From Pedobacter sp. MC2016-24 (GTDB lineage Bacteria; Bacteroidota; Bacteroidia; Sphingobacteriales; Sphingobacteriaceae), in contig NZ_JADFBX010000003.1 in assembly GCF_015223055.1 (NCBI RefSeq), positions 186,001 through 250,000 of the forward strand: DNA of 64,000 nucleotides. The letters are read 5' to 3'. The notes under the pieces were generated by a model. It was not told the origin of the DNA. It did not search any database and saw nothing but the letters and a program-made list of their open reading frames with translations. The translations under genes were made by a program, and so were the position numbers. Each line of letters starts with the position of its first letter. Within the stretch, counting starts at the first letter, position 1. Below, one piece after another: positions 1 to 9,100 of the stretch.

Positions 1-74
1 ATTTCTTTTGCCGGAAACTTCGGCATTTTAAAATTTAACGTTTTCATCGTTTTCTTTTTTTAGTCCAATAAATC

Positions 75-115
75 ACAGGCTGTATCATCAATCCGTAGTC
101 GGTGATACAGCCTGT
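75..115. terminator. Hairpin terminator downstream of the DUF6266 gene
   Basis: Arms of 15 nt (75-89 and 101-115) pair with a single mismatch around an 11-nt loop, just beyond the stop codon of the - strand gene at 121. The position supports a terminator for that gene and perhaps for whatever lies left of the window. Confidence 0.7.
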
Positions 116-120
116 TTTAA

Positions 121-762
121 TTAAAGTAAAGTAATCTGTACCGAAATGCTGTCCGATACCTGTTTGCCATCTAGACTGACAAAATACATCCAGGTATACA
201 CATCATCTCCGCCAAAAAGAGCTGGAACATTTAAGGTATAAGTTTTTGCTGATCTTGCCGCTGCATTTTTCAACATCACCCACTTGTCTTTGGCCGGATT
301 GTACACCACCAGCCTCAACCGGTCTGTCAGCGATGGATCATCGGCCTCCAGGGTATGCGTCCAGGTGTACTTGATTTTTCCTGGTGCATCTACTACCAGT
401 TCGTAATCTTCAACTGCCGGCAATTTGCCTACACTTACCATTACCTTGTCGTAATCGATCGTGTAATTTGCAGCATTGACACCTTTCACCGCATACTTCA
501 GGTGATAGGATACTGCGGCATTCATTGGCGTGATGCCTTTTTTAAACTGTTGATACCCCACATCGATGTCTGCTTTCAGATTTCTCAGAAAACCGGTAAT
601 CAACGTTAATTTAGCCCTGATGTTCAGCTGTGCCGGTGTTGGGTTTGCCCCGCTTACATCCGGTAAGCTTTTTAGATACTGAATCCCGCGCCAAATGGCA
701 CCTACAACGTTGCCCACTTTACCTCTAAATGGACCGAGGATTCCTTTTTTATACTTTCCCAT
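121..762 (-). CDS. DUF6266 family protein
   Basis: 213 aa. The N-terminus carries the hallmark of DUF6266 proteins: a short lysine/glycine start followed by GPFRGKVGNVVG and WRG (residues about 9-27). The C-terminal half is beta-rich with many Thr, Val and Tyr residues. No signal peptide is evident. The family is common in Bacteroidota, usually as small stand-alone genes, and its function is unknown. A hairpin terminator follows. The next gene upstream on the same strand (860-1240) is about 100 nt away, so the two may be co-transcribed. The family assignment rests on the N-terminal motif and length. Confidence 0.85.
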   Translation of the reverse strand: MGKYKKGILGPFRGKVGNVVGAIWRGIQYLKSLPDVSGANPTPAQLNIRAKLTLITGFLRNLKADIDVGYQQFKKGITPMNAAVSYHLKYAVKGVNAANYTIDYDKVMVSVGKLPAVEDYELVVDAPGKIKYTWTHTLEADDPSLTDRLRLVVYNPAKDKWVMLKNAAARSAKTYTLNVPALFGGDDVYTWMYFVSLDGKQVSDSISVQITLL

Positions 763-859
763 GTTTTACTATTTATGGGTTTATAAGACGTTTGCAAACC
801 TTTTTTAGCTGCGGTTAGCAACGATAGCATCAGCCCCGGGAAAACCGGATATCTTAATA

Positions 860-1240
860 TTACCAAATAAATCTATACCTGGGCATTCTAGCAAGCAAAC
901 CTTGTACAGCCCCTGTAAAGTCATCTTTTGAGCCGCGCCAGTTAAACAAGCCTTCCAGGTGTCCACTCCAATCCAATTCTTCAAACCAGAGCTGTAAATC
1001 AACCAGTCCACTAATTAATCTGCATTCCAATACCCATTCTTTCCCGCTTTGATCTCTAAGTTCGAAGCAACTCTCTTTACGTGCTCCGGCGTCAATAGCC
1101 TTAATCAATTGGTGCATACTGGCCACAAAAGGCAAGGCATTTTCCAGCCTGTCCAACCTCAACAGTTGTCCGGCGGTTTTTAATACCAGCTTACCAAGGT
1201 TCTGCTGGTTAAAGTAAAGCTCAAGTGATAATCTGTTCAT
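860..1240 (-). CDS. Hypothetical protein, 126 aa
   Basis: An open frame of 126 aa, rich in Leu and Trp, with no signal peptide or membrane segment. I do not recognise the family. It has an acidic, aromatic C-terminal half (two Trp-containing stretches at residues about 84-102) and ends in a short basic tail. It is the first gene of a possible two-gene - strand unit with the DUF6266 gene. A second overlapping frame (805-1011, same strand) looks like a shadow. Coding status is likely from length and composition. Confidence 0.6.
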   Translation of the reverse strand: MNRLSLELYFNQQNLGKLVLKTAGQLLRLDRLENALPFVASMHQLIKAIDAGARKESCFELRDQSGKEWVLECRLISGLVDLQLWFEELDWSGHLEGLFNWRGSKDDFTGAVQGLLARMPRYRFIW

Positions 1241-1319
1241 ATTTTTTCATTTTATGGTATACCTAAAGTTAAGTAGGATCAACAGATTCTAAAGACTTCA
1301 AAAAAAGCAAAATATTGTG

Positions 1320-1350
1320 TCATTTGACACCTTTAACGGGTGTCAAATGA
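1320..1350. promoter_or_regulatory. Perfect 12-bp inverted repeat
   Basis: Arms 1320-1331 and 1339-1350 are exact reverse complements around a 7-nt loop. It sits 80 nt upstream of the - strand gene starting at 1240 and 370 nt upstream of the LytTR gene. It could be an operator or a hairpin in a transcript; no U-tract follows, so a plain terminator is less likely. Confidence 0.4.
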
Positions 1351-1605
1351 ACCACCAGAATATCTTTGCTTTATCAAATAGGCTCGCCAACTGTAAGTCT
1401 TTTCATTGTAATGAGCGTATTGACATTATTTGGCATAGAATGTAGGGACAGCATCACCATTCGGAATCTGTATGTCGATTTTTTGCCCCGGTAATTATTT
1501 AATAAGCTGTGCTCTTTTTCTCAGTACAGCATTAAAAGTGCCTTTATTTGGTTGTTAACTGGGATTTTTTCTCAGAAATTTTAATATAATTTTTTTTCGG
1601 AGAAA

Positions 1606-1634
1606 AGAGAAGGGCACGCTGGCTGCCCTTCTCT
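1606..1634. terminator. Terminator-like hairpin upstream of the LytTR gene
   Basis: Perfect 11-bp arms (1606-1616 and 1624-1634), G+C-rich, with a 7-nt loop, followed by a short T-rich stretch. It lies 84 nt before the LytTR start, in an otherwise AT-rich region, so it could end an upstream transcript or attenuate the LytTR gene. Confidence 0.5.
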
Positions 1635-1717
1635 TTGTTATTATTGGATAATTTTTATGCGCTCAATGGCTTATGGAAAAAATCAAAAACCGTTGACTTT
1701 GATTATTTATAAATGAA

Positions 1718-2488
1718 ATGATTAGTTGTTTTGTTGTTGGAAATCCTGCTATAGTAGCAGAACTGGCAATTTACATTCAAAAAGTGTCTCTATCATTAAA
1801 AGGAATCACAGGTTCATTTGCCGAAGGCTTAAATGGTATGCGGATCCATCGGCCAGATATTGTTTTTATCGGGGTTGACCTTTTTAAACAACATCAAGAA
1901 GAGTTTAACCTGATGCGGCAAATTTCCTGTGTCATCATCGTTTCTGATCGAATGGATGATGCATTTGATGCATTTGAATTTCAGGCATTTGATTATCTGG
2001 TTACTCCGGTTTCTTACATCAGATTTGTTAAAAGCATTGAGAAGTTTAGTAGTATAGGCAGGAGGCCATATGCTATTTCTGAAAAACATCGGGTCGAATC
2101 AATTCAAGATGCGTTTTTTGTGAAGGTTGATTCGAAAGGGATGAAAGAAATTCTGATCAAGTATTCTGATCTTGTTTTTGTTGAAGCCATGCAGAACTAT
2201 GTTAATTTATATGTTGAAAATGGTCGGACTTATCTAAGTTATAACACACTGAAAGAAATGGAAGAGAACTTGCCCAGAAATTTATTCATCCGGGTACATA
2301 AGTCATACATCATTAATGATAGTAAAATTACTTCTATCGAGGGTAATGTTGTTTGTCTAAATGATAATCAAAAGTGGAAGATTAATATTGGTAATGCTTT
2401 TAAAAAAGCATTTTTAGAAAAGAAAAATAAAAAGATCCTTAATGCATACAAGCTCAGTTTGTTGTTAGCTTTTTTATTGGCTATTTAA
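1718..2488 (+). CDS. LytTR-type DNA-binding regulator with degenerate receiver domain
   Basis: 256 aa. Residues about 1-110 have the pattern of a response-regulator receiver, but the expected acidic pocket (about residues 8-9) is Gly-Asn, the phosphoacceptor Asp position in DIVFIGVDL is Gly52, and the conserved Lys of the YLxKP motif is Thr96. Residues about 130-230 form a LytTR DNA-binding domain, including the typical VEAMQNYVNLY and FIRVHKSYIIN stretches. The protein ends in a hydrophobic tail (last about 14 residues), unusual for this family. It probably regulates transcription without phosphorelay control. No kinase gene is adjacent. It lies 266 nt upstream of the Rhs operon in the same direction, so control of that operon is plausible but unproven. 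Confidence 0.85.
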   Translation: MISCFVVGNPAIVAELAIYIQKVSLSLKGITGSFAEGLNGMRIHRPDIVFIGVDLFKQHQEEFNLMRQISCVIIVSDRMDDAFDAFEFQAFDYLVTPVSYIRFVKSIEKFSSIGRRPYAISEKHRVESIQDAFFVKVDSKGMKEILIKYSDLVFVEAMQNYVNLYVENGRTYLSYNTLKEMEENLPRNLFIRVHKSYIINDSKITSIEGNVVCLNDNQKWKINIGNAFKKAFLEKKNKKILNAYKLSLLLAFLLAI

Positions 2489-2753
2489 ATAATTGTATTA
2501 TTGACATTTTTTTAGTGCTCTGATATCGAAAGTCCATAGATTTTTGAAATGACATATTTTTTGATAGTCAAGTGATTCCATGTGTTCATCAAGGGAAATA
2601 TAGCGTTCGTCAAAATAATTTCCTGCAGATGTTTATGAGTTGTAATTTTCCAAAACACGCTGAGTTATATCTGTGACGAAGCGATTTCTCCCCGTATAAA
2701 CTTATACCAGTTATGAATGTCAATGTTTTGCCTGATTTTAAAAATTATGAAAA

Positions 2754-5700
2754 ATGATTAAAAGACTATTTTTTACAATTCTGTGGATGGGCATCATAGC
2801 CTCGGTTAACGGTCAGAATATGCAGTCGCTTGCTCCGCCCATCCCTACTTCTCCACAGGCGGTCTCTATTATGCAGCATGGAGAATTTGGAATTAATTAT
2901 TATACCGGCATTCCAAACATTTCGATTCCACTCTACACAATTGACCATTATGGATACAAGCTCCCAGTTGCGCTGAGTTATTACCCCCAGCCAGTGAAAC
3001 CGGGCTACAATTATGATGTGTATGGGCATGGATGGGGGCTTTCTATAAACAGTTGCGTTTCCAGAACGATCAAAGCATTGCCGGATGAACAGAATGATTT
3101 TAAACTGGAATCAAATCTCTTGTATCAGAGTTATGATACGTATAAAGACGGTCTGCTGACTAATTACAATTGGGAACACGATGCGTTCAATGTGAGCTTG
3201 CCCGATGGTTCCGGCTTCGATCTGATATTAGACCGAAATCAGTTCAGTGGGATTTTGCAATATATTGTATCCAACGGGCGAAAGCTAAAGATAGATGCGA
3301 ATTACAGCTCATATCAAATTGAATCTTTTGTTATTACGGATGAGAATGGAGTAAAGTACACTTTTGAGGGGGGAGATACGCCGTATCTGGGAACAAGTGC
3401 TTTTCCGCAATCTTTTATCTCCTGGCAGCTTAGCCGCATTGATTTGCCTGCTGCTCCTGGTGCGCCTATCACTTTTGAATACGGGACCGTCATTGAATCC
3501 ACCGCAGCTAATTTTGGCGAAGCCAATGTAATCATCAAACGTGTTTGGATACCTTATACTTCGGCAGGAGGAGTAAATCAATATGAAGGACATAAAGAAG
3601 CCATTTATGATAACATTAGCTACAAGATGAAATTGCTTTCATCGATATCTTACGGAAATACAATTGTTAATTTAAGCTACGAGAATGGTAGTCCTTCAGC
3701 AAAAAATTACGTTAAGGGTATCCAGGTTATGGACAATGGTACCCTAAGCCGCAACATCAGTTTTGGCGTCAATAAACGTAGTGCTTATATTCCCGGTTCA
3801 GTAACTGGCAATACGATAGCGCAACTTGACCGCATTAAGACCGTTGATCTTCAGTTAAACGACAGTACTGAAATATATCGTTTCAATTATGGTGGTAGCT
3901 ATTACAGTTTCAGTGGTACTGACCATTGGGGATATCTGAATAGTACTGGTGGTCAGTATGGAGTAGGCCGTTTGAATGTGTTGATTGAAGATCGACCTGA
4001 AAACAACATAAATCCTATCGCTATTGAAGCCACAGAGGTTCCAAAAAACCAACGGGATCTTTCCCCCTATTATAATCTACGGTTGTCGTCGAACGCTTAC
4101 GTGGACTCCCGTTTACCTTCGGATGCTTCCAGTCATGGTATCCTTGAAAAAATAATATACCCTACGGGGGGCTACACGGAATTTACATTTGAAAACAACC
4201 GATGCTTGACTGCTACTGATTATGATGGGAGCTATATCTACGATAAAAATAATTGGAGGGAAATGTCTGCAGGGGGCTTTAGGATCAAGAAGATTACTAA
4301 TTATAAGGCTGAAAATATAGTGTCCGATGTGAAAAGTTTCCGTTATGGCCGGCTACATGATCCCTCTACCAACTCCCATACAGGTTTAGGAGAGGCAACT
4401 GTAGATCCAAACATCCTATCCTACTCAACTTTCAGTTCTTATCAGATCCCAACAACGATACAAAACATGCTGGTAGGCTTAAGTCCTGCCGGGCAGCATG
4501 AGTCGTTTGTAAATCCTTTTCCTTATATTCTAAATAATATATTTGGATGGGATTGCTCTATATCGGCTGCAAACTTCAGGAGGGTGCTAGATGGGCGAGT
4601 GCCTGTCGTATATCCTGAAGTTACAGTTTATGATGGAGATGTTGAAAATTCTCAGTGGGTCGCTCCGACTTTAACAGGTAAAACGGTATATGAATATGAT
4701 GCTTACGACTACCGTTACAATGATACTTCCTTTTTCGAAAAACCACAATATTACGGTAATACCCTTTATTACGACCCTTACAAGTGCCGTTATAACGTGT
4801 TAAAAGAAAAGCGGGACTTCCTGTATACAGGTAGCGATTTTATAATCAAAAGAAAAGAAACTAATGATTGGATGGCTTCTTACGCTTCTGTAAACAATCA
4901 TATGTTTGTGAATACCTATAAAACGGAATTTTATCCCGCCGGAACAACTGTTTCCGAATGGTTTACCAGTCGGGCAGACAACATCGGCCATAGTGTGCTT
5001 CAGGCTAAATCCATCACCAACTATGAAGGAAATGCCAGCATTAACTCAACTGAATCTTACATGTATAATTCCAATAACCAGTTGAATTACAAGCGTACCT
5101 ATGACAGTCGGAATGTGCTTACAGAAACAAAAATGACTTATCCTGAGCTATCTACATCTGGCACAACGCCAACTATTATAGAAAAAATGGTGGGAAGGAA
5201 CATTTTGGCCCCGGTTCTCAAGACAGAGACTTTTGTAGATGATAAAAAAGTTTCTGGTGTTAAAATGGACTATGCAGAATTTCCTTACGGCACATCAACC
5301 GTATTAATGCCTTCGCAATTGTCAAAGCTAGAAACCGGTGCTACAGGTGGCGTTTATAGTCTTGAGCATGAGGTGCTACGTTATTCCGCCAATGGAAATC
5401 CAGTCGAATTTGTCACTAAAAGCGGACAGCATGGTATTTACCTCTGGGGCTATAATGACCGATATATGATTGCGGAAATTAAAAACGCTACTTATGCTCA
5501 GGTGCTTTCCGTTTTAAGCCAGTCTGGAATCACAGATCTGCAGAACGGGGTTTTCGGAACTGTCTCTCCCAATATGGTGGTGATAAATGCTTTGCGCCAG
5601 CAGCTACCGACGGCCGCGGTAAGTACATACACTTATGTGCCGCTTGTAGGCATGACCAGTCAGACGGATGCGAAGGGCATGACGACATATTATGAATATG

Positions 5701-5783
5701 ATAATTTTCAACGACTAAAGACTATCAAAGATCAAAATGGTCATGTCATTAAAAGCTACGATTACCACTATAAAACCAATTAA
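2754..5783 (+). CDS. YD-repeat/RHS-type exported protein, no toxin end
   Basis: 1009 aa with an N-terminal signal peptide (residues about 1-20, cleavage near Asn-Gly-Gln). The body is the large beta-rich N-terminal RHS region seen in Bacteroidota, with motifs such as GILEKIIYPTGGYTEF (residue about 465) and AGGFRIKKI. YD-type repeats occur at the extreme C-terminus (YYEYDNFQRLKTIKD, about residues 980-995). It lacks the Rhs core (PxxGRWNxxDP) and has no toxin domain. It precedes a small exported protein by 3 nt and then the full Rhs gene, forming an apparent three-gene operon. It may supply part of the Rhs shell or an export partner; that role is inference. Confidence 0.88.
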   Translation: MIKRLFFTILWMGIIASVNGQNMQSLAPPIPTSPQAVSIMQHGEFGINYYTGIPNISIPLYTIDHYGYKLPVALSYYPQPVKPGYNYDVYGHGWGLSINSCVSRTIKALPDEQNDFKLESNLLYQSYDTYKDGLLTNYNWEHDAFNVSLPDGSGFDLILDRNQFSGILQYIVSNGRKLKIDANYSSYQIESFVITDENGVKYTFEGGDTPYLGTSAFPQSFISWQLSRIDLPAAPGAPITFEYGTVIESTAANFGEANVIIKRVWIPYTSAGGVNQYEGHKEAIYDNISYKMKLLSSISYGNTIVNLSYENGSPSAKNYVKGIQVMDNGTLSRNISFGVNKRSAYIPGSVTGNTIAQLDRIKTVDLQLNDSTEIYRFNYGGSYYSFSGTDHWGYLNSTGGQYGVGRLNVLIEDRPENNINPIAIEATEVPKNQRDLSPYYNLRLSSNAYVDSRLPSDASSHGILEKIIYPTGGYTEFTFENNRCLTATDYDGSYIYDKNNWREMSAGGFRIKKITNYKAENIVSDVKSFRYGRLHDPSTNSHTGLGEATVDPNILSYSTFSSYQIPTTIQNMLVGLSPAGQHESFVNPFPYILNNIFGWDCSISAANFRRVLDGRVPVVYPEVTVYDGDVENSQWVAPTLTGKTVYEYDAYDYRYNDTSFFEKPQYYGNTLYYDPYKCRYNVLKEKRDFLYTGSDFIIKRKETNDWMASYASVNNHMFVNTYKTEFYPAGTTVSEWFTSRADNIGHSVLQAKSITNYEGNASINSTESYMYNSNNQLNYKRTYDSRNVLTETKMTYPELSTSGTTPTIIEKMVGRNILAPVLKTETFVDDKKVSGVKMDYAEFPYGTSTVLMPSQLSKLETGATGGVYSLEHEVLRYSANGNPVEFVTKSGQHGIYLWGYNDRYMIAEIKNATYAQVLSVLSQSGITDLQNGVFGTVSPNMVVINALRQQLPTAAVSTYTYVPLVGMTSQTDAKGMTTYYEYDNFQRLKTIKDQNGHVIKSYDYHYKTN

Positions 5784-5786
5784 ACC

Positions 5787-6155
5787 ATGAGGAAATTCCA
5801 ATATTTTTCACTACTGTTATTTGGAATAACAGTGATGTATACCAGCAGTTTTGCACAACAAAAACCAACGGAGCAACTGCGGCAAAAGCAGCAACAGCGA
5901 AACTTTTACCGAAAGACTTTGCAGGTCGATTCCGCTAAAGCTGAACAAGTAGCCCAGGTTCAGGACAATTACAAACAAGCCTTGAAAGCCATCATTGCCG
6001 ATACCAGTTTAAATGAAACAGCCAGGCGAGCCCGGATCGAAGCAGCCATAGCCGGAAAAAACCAACGTTTGAAGCAACTGCTGAACCCGGCCCAACAAGC
6101 CAGGATCATCCCTACAACAGAACTTACCCCTTCCCCTGTAGAGAAAAAACCATAA
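5787..6155 (+). CDS. Small exported helical protein, Spy/CpxP-like pattern
   Basis: 122 aa starting 3 nt after the upstream RHS stop. It has a signal peptide (residues about 1-23, ending in SFAQ) followed by a Gln/Arg/Lys-rich alpha-helical segment. The stretch from about residue 70 to 100, with ETARRARIEAAI and LLNPAQQAR, resembles the periplasmic Spy/CpxP pattern of paired helices ending in an LxxxQ motif. It is placed between two RHS proteins, so a chaperone-like role for exported RHS polypeptides is possible. Family assignment is tentative. Confidence 0.7.
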   Translation: MRKFQYFSLLLFGITVMYTSSFAQQKPTEQLRQKQQQRNFYRKTLQVDSAKAEQVAQVQDNYKQALKAIIADTSLNETARRARIEAAIAGKNQRLKQLLNPAQQARIIPTTELTPSPVEKKP

Positions 6156-6177
6156 CGCTCACCCATAAAAAAGACTG

Positions 6178-9100
6178 ATGATGAAATCACTGTTCACACT
6201 TTTAGCCATACTGTGTCTTGGTTATACCGCTGTATTTGCCCAGAGTTCGATGTATAATCCCTTTTTAATATCAACAAATTCTTGCTCTGGTAGTACATAT
6301 ACAGATTACCAGTATACCCCTAACTCGATGGACAGTTATGGGTATGCCAGTCCTGATGTCTGGTACAGCTTTACGCTGACCAGTACTACCAGTGTAGAGA
6401 TTTCTACCTGTGGCAGTGATTTTGACACCTATCTTCGTTTGTTTTCGAGTAGCTATACTGAAATCAATTCCGATGATGATCATGGTTGCGGTGGTGCCAC
6501 CTCTTCAATTTACACCACTTTAGGACCAGGAACTTACATTGTGGCGGCTGAAGGTTATGCCTCCTATAGCGGGAACCTGCAAATCAGTTTTAATTTTTCG
6601 GGAAGTGGTACGCCCTCAGCAGGCTCCGGAATGACTTATGCAATTCCGGCCGGAGCTTTTAGCAGTAGCGGAACCTTTAGCGATACCCGGAGTAACGCCG
6701 ATCCTTGTTTAGGCAACAATATCGGACATTCAAGCAATGATATTTATTACAAGTTCACCCTAAATGGTACGGCTGATGTGACCCTGATGCACTGCGGGAG
6801 TAGCATTGACACGTATATGCATTTGCTGGATGCTTATGGTACTGAAATCAATCAGAATGATGACAGCAATGCTGGTCCTTGTCCAGGTACGCCGGCTTAT
6901 ATTCATACTACCTTATCCGCCGGGACTTATTATGTCGTTTCGGAGGGATATAGCAGTTATGCCGGGAATATTACTACCAGTATCCAGGTGAGTATGGGTG
7001 GCAGTTCTGGTCTGCCGGTGATTACGTATTCCAGTCCGCCCAGTTTTTCAGTTGGTGCTGCGGTTAATTTAAGCCCGGTGAACACTGGAGGGGCAGTGAG
7101 TTCTGGCGGGCAAAGTACCATCACCCTTGCGGGGAGTGGTAATCCTGGTTTTTCTGATGGCTTTGGTGCTGCTGCTACGTTTGATTATGTGATCAATACA
7201 GCCGTTGATGCTGCGGGTAATGTGTATGTGGCTGATGCGGGTAACCACAGCATCCGTAAAATTACGCCTGCCGGACAGGTAACTACTTTTGCAGGAAGAG
7301 GATATGCGGGTTTTGCTGATGGTACGGGGACGGCTGCTGCTTTTATGCGGCCCGCAGGTTTTGCGATAGATGCCTCGGGCAATCTTTTTGTAAGTGACCA
7401 GAACAACCATAGGATCCGTAAGATTACCCCGGCGGGTGTGGTTACTACCTTTGCGGGTAGTGGTGCGGCCGGTTCGGCTGATGGGGTAGGTACTGCAGCG
7501 AGCTTCAACAACCCGATCGGGCTGACTTTTGATGCTTCGGGGAATTTGTTTGTAGCGGATTATACGATGCATAAGATCCGAAAAATCACGCCTTCGGGCG
7601 TGGTGAGTACTTTTGCGGGTACTGGTGCCCAGGGATCGACGAATGGGCCTGCGCTTTCTGCTACTTTTAATAATCCGATGGGTGTGGTGTTTGACGCTGC
7701 CGGGAACTTGTTTGTGGCCGACCGTTACAATTTCCAGGTGCGTAAAATTACGCCCTCAGGGATGGTCAGTACTTTTGCGGGTAATGGTGTTGCGGGGTAT
7801 CAGGATGGTACGGGTTCGGGTGCGCAGTTCAGGCATGTGAACAGTATGGTGCTGGATAAGTCGGGTAACATTTACATCAATGACCAGACCAACAATATGA
7901 TCCGTAAGATTACGCCTGCTGGGGTGGTTTCTACTTTTGCGGGTACCACTACTGCGGGCGTGGTGAATGGCACGGGTTCGGTGGTGCGTTTGAGCTCGCC
8001 TTATGGCCTGAGTATTGACAATGATGAGAACATTTACATTGCTGAAGACAATACCAACAGGATCAGAAAAATGACGATCCTGAAGGCTTATACGATCAGT
8101 CCGGCTTTACCTGCGGGACTGGTTTTTAACAACAATGACGGGACGATCAGCGGTACGCCTACGGCTGCTGCTCCGCTAACTACTTATACGGTTACGGCTT
8201 ATAATGGGTTTGGAAGTAACAGTACAACTTTAAGTTTTGCGGTAACAGCAGGTGGTATTTGTTTGACACCCAGTCAGGATCAGAATTATGTAATTAGTTA
8301 TGTTCCCAGAGAAGGGGGTATGACTACAGCTGCAGCTGTGGTAGCGGGCAGTTGTAATCCTAACCTGGTGCAGACTAGTATACAATATATAGATGGTTTG
8401 GGCAGGCCTTTGCAAACGGTACAGGTTAAAGGCAGTGGCAATGCAGATAAAGATGTGGTGGTACCTATCGCCTATGATGAGTTTGGCCGGGAGCGGTTTA
8501 AATATCTACCCTATGCAGCTGCTACTGCTAATGGTGCGTATAAAGCCGATGCACTGGCCCAGGTGATTACTTATTATGCAGGGCAACCTGCAGGGCAGGC
8601 GCAGGCTTTCACTACACCGTTTTCAGAAACCCGGTTTGAGGCATCGCCATTAAACCGGGTACTGGAACAGGGCGCGTCAGGTTCGGCATGGCAGATTGCG
8701 GCAAATAATACGGGACATACGTTAAAGACTGAGTACGGTACAAACCTGGCTAACGAGGTTAAATCATGGGCGGTTACTGCTTCAGGTGCTACGGCGGGTT
8801 ATTATAACGCGAATACTTTATATAAGACTACGGTAAAAGATGAAAACTGGACTGCTGCCGATGGCAAAGCCGGGACTATGGATGAATACAAAGATCTTCA
8901 GGGGAAGGTGGTGCTGAAAAGGGTTTGGGAAAGCGATGGCAAAAGCCTGTCTACGTATTATGTTTACGATGATTTTGGGAACCTGCGCTATGTGTTGCCA
9001 CCTGCGGTAAACGAAGGCACTGACCGCCTGGTGGGAGCTGTAAATACTTTCATTGAAAATGATGCAGAGTTTAAAAACTTCATGTACGGTTATCACTATG

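Larger units (their letters stand above)
1241..1717. other. Intergenic region between divergent genes with two hairpins and a TATCTTTG box
   Basis: No convincing gene in about 480 nt. It holds a perfect 12-bp inverted repeat (1320-1331/1339-1350, 7-nt loop), a TATCTTTG box at 1361-1368 that fits the Bacteroidota -7 consensus but has no well-placed TTG partner, and a perfect 11-bp hairpin at 1606-1634. A 23-nt stretch at 1352-1374 recurs at 34880-34902 with one mismatch. Confidence 0.6.

Noticed and set aside
7069..7572. Long open frames on the - strand opposite the NHL repeats
   Set aside because: They follow the repeat period of the + strand coding sequence and have no family resemblance; they are shadows of the Rhs gene.
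7100..8080. Regularly spaced repeats that could suggest a CRISPR array
   Set aside because: Period and sequence are those of NHL protein repeats inside a coding gene, with no constant direct repeat and no cas genes.
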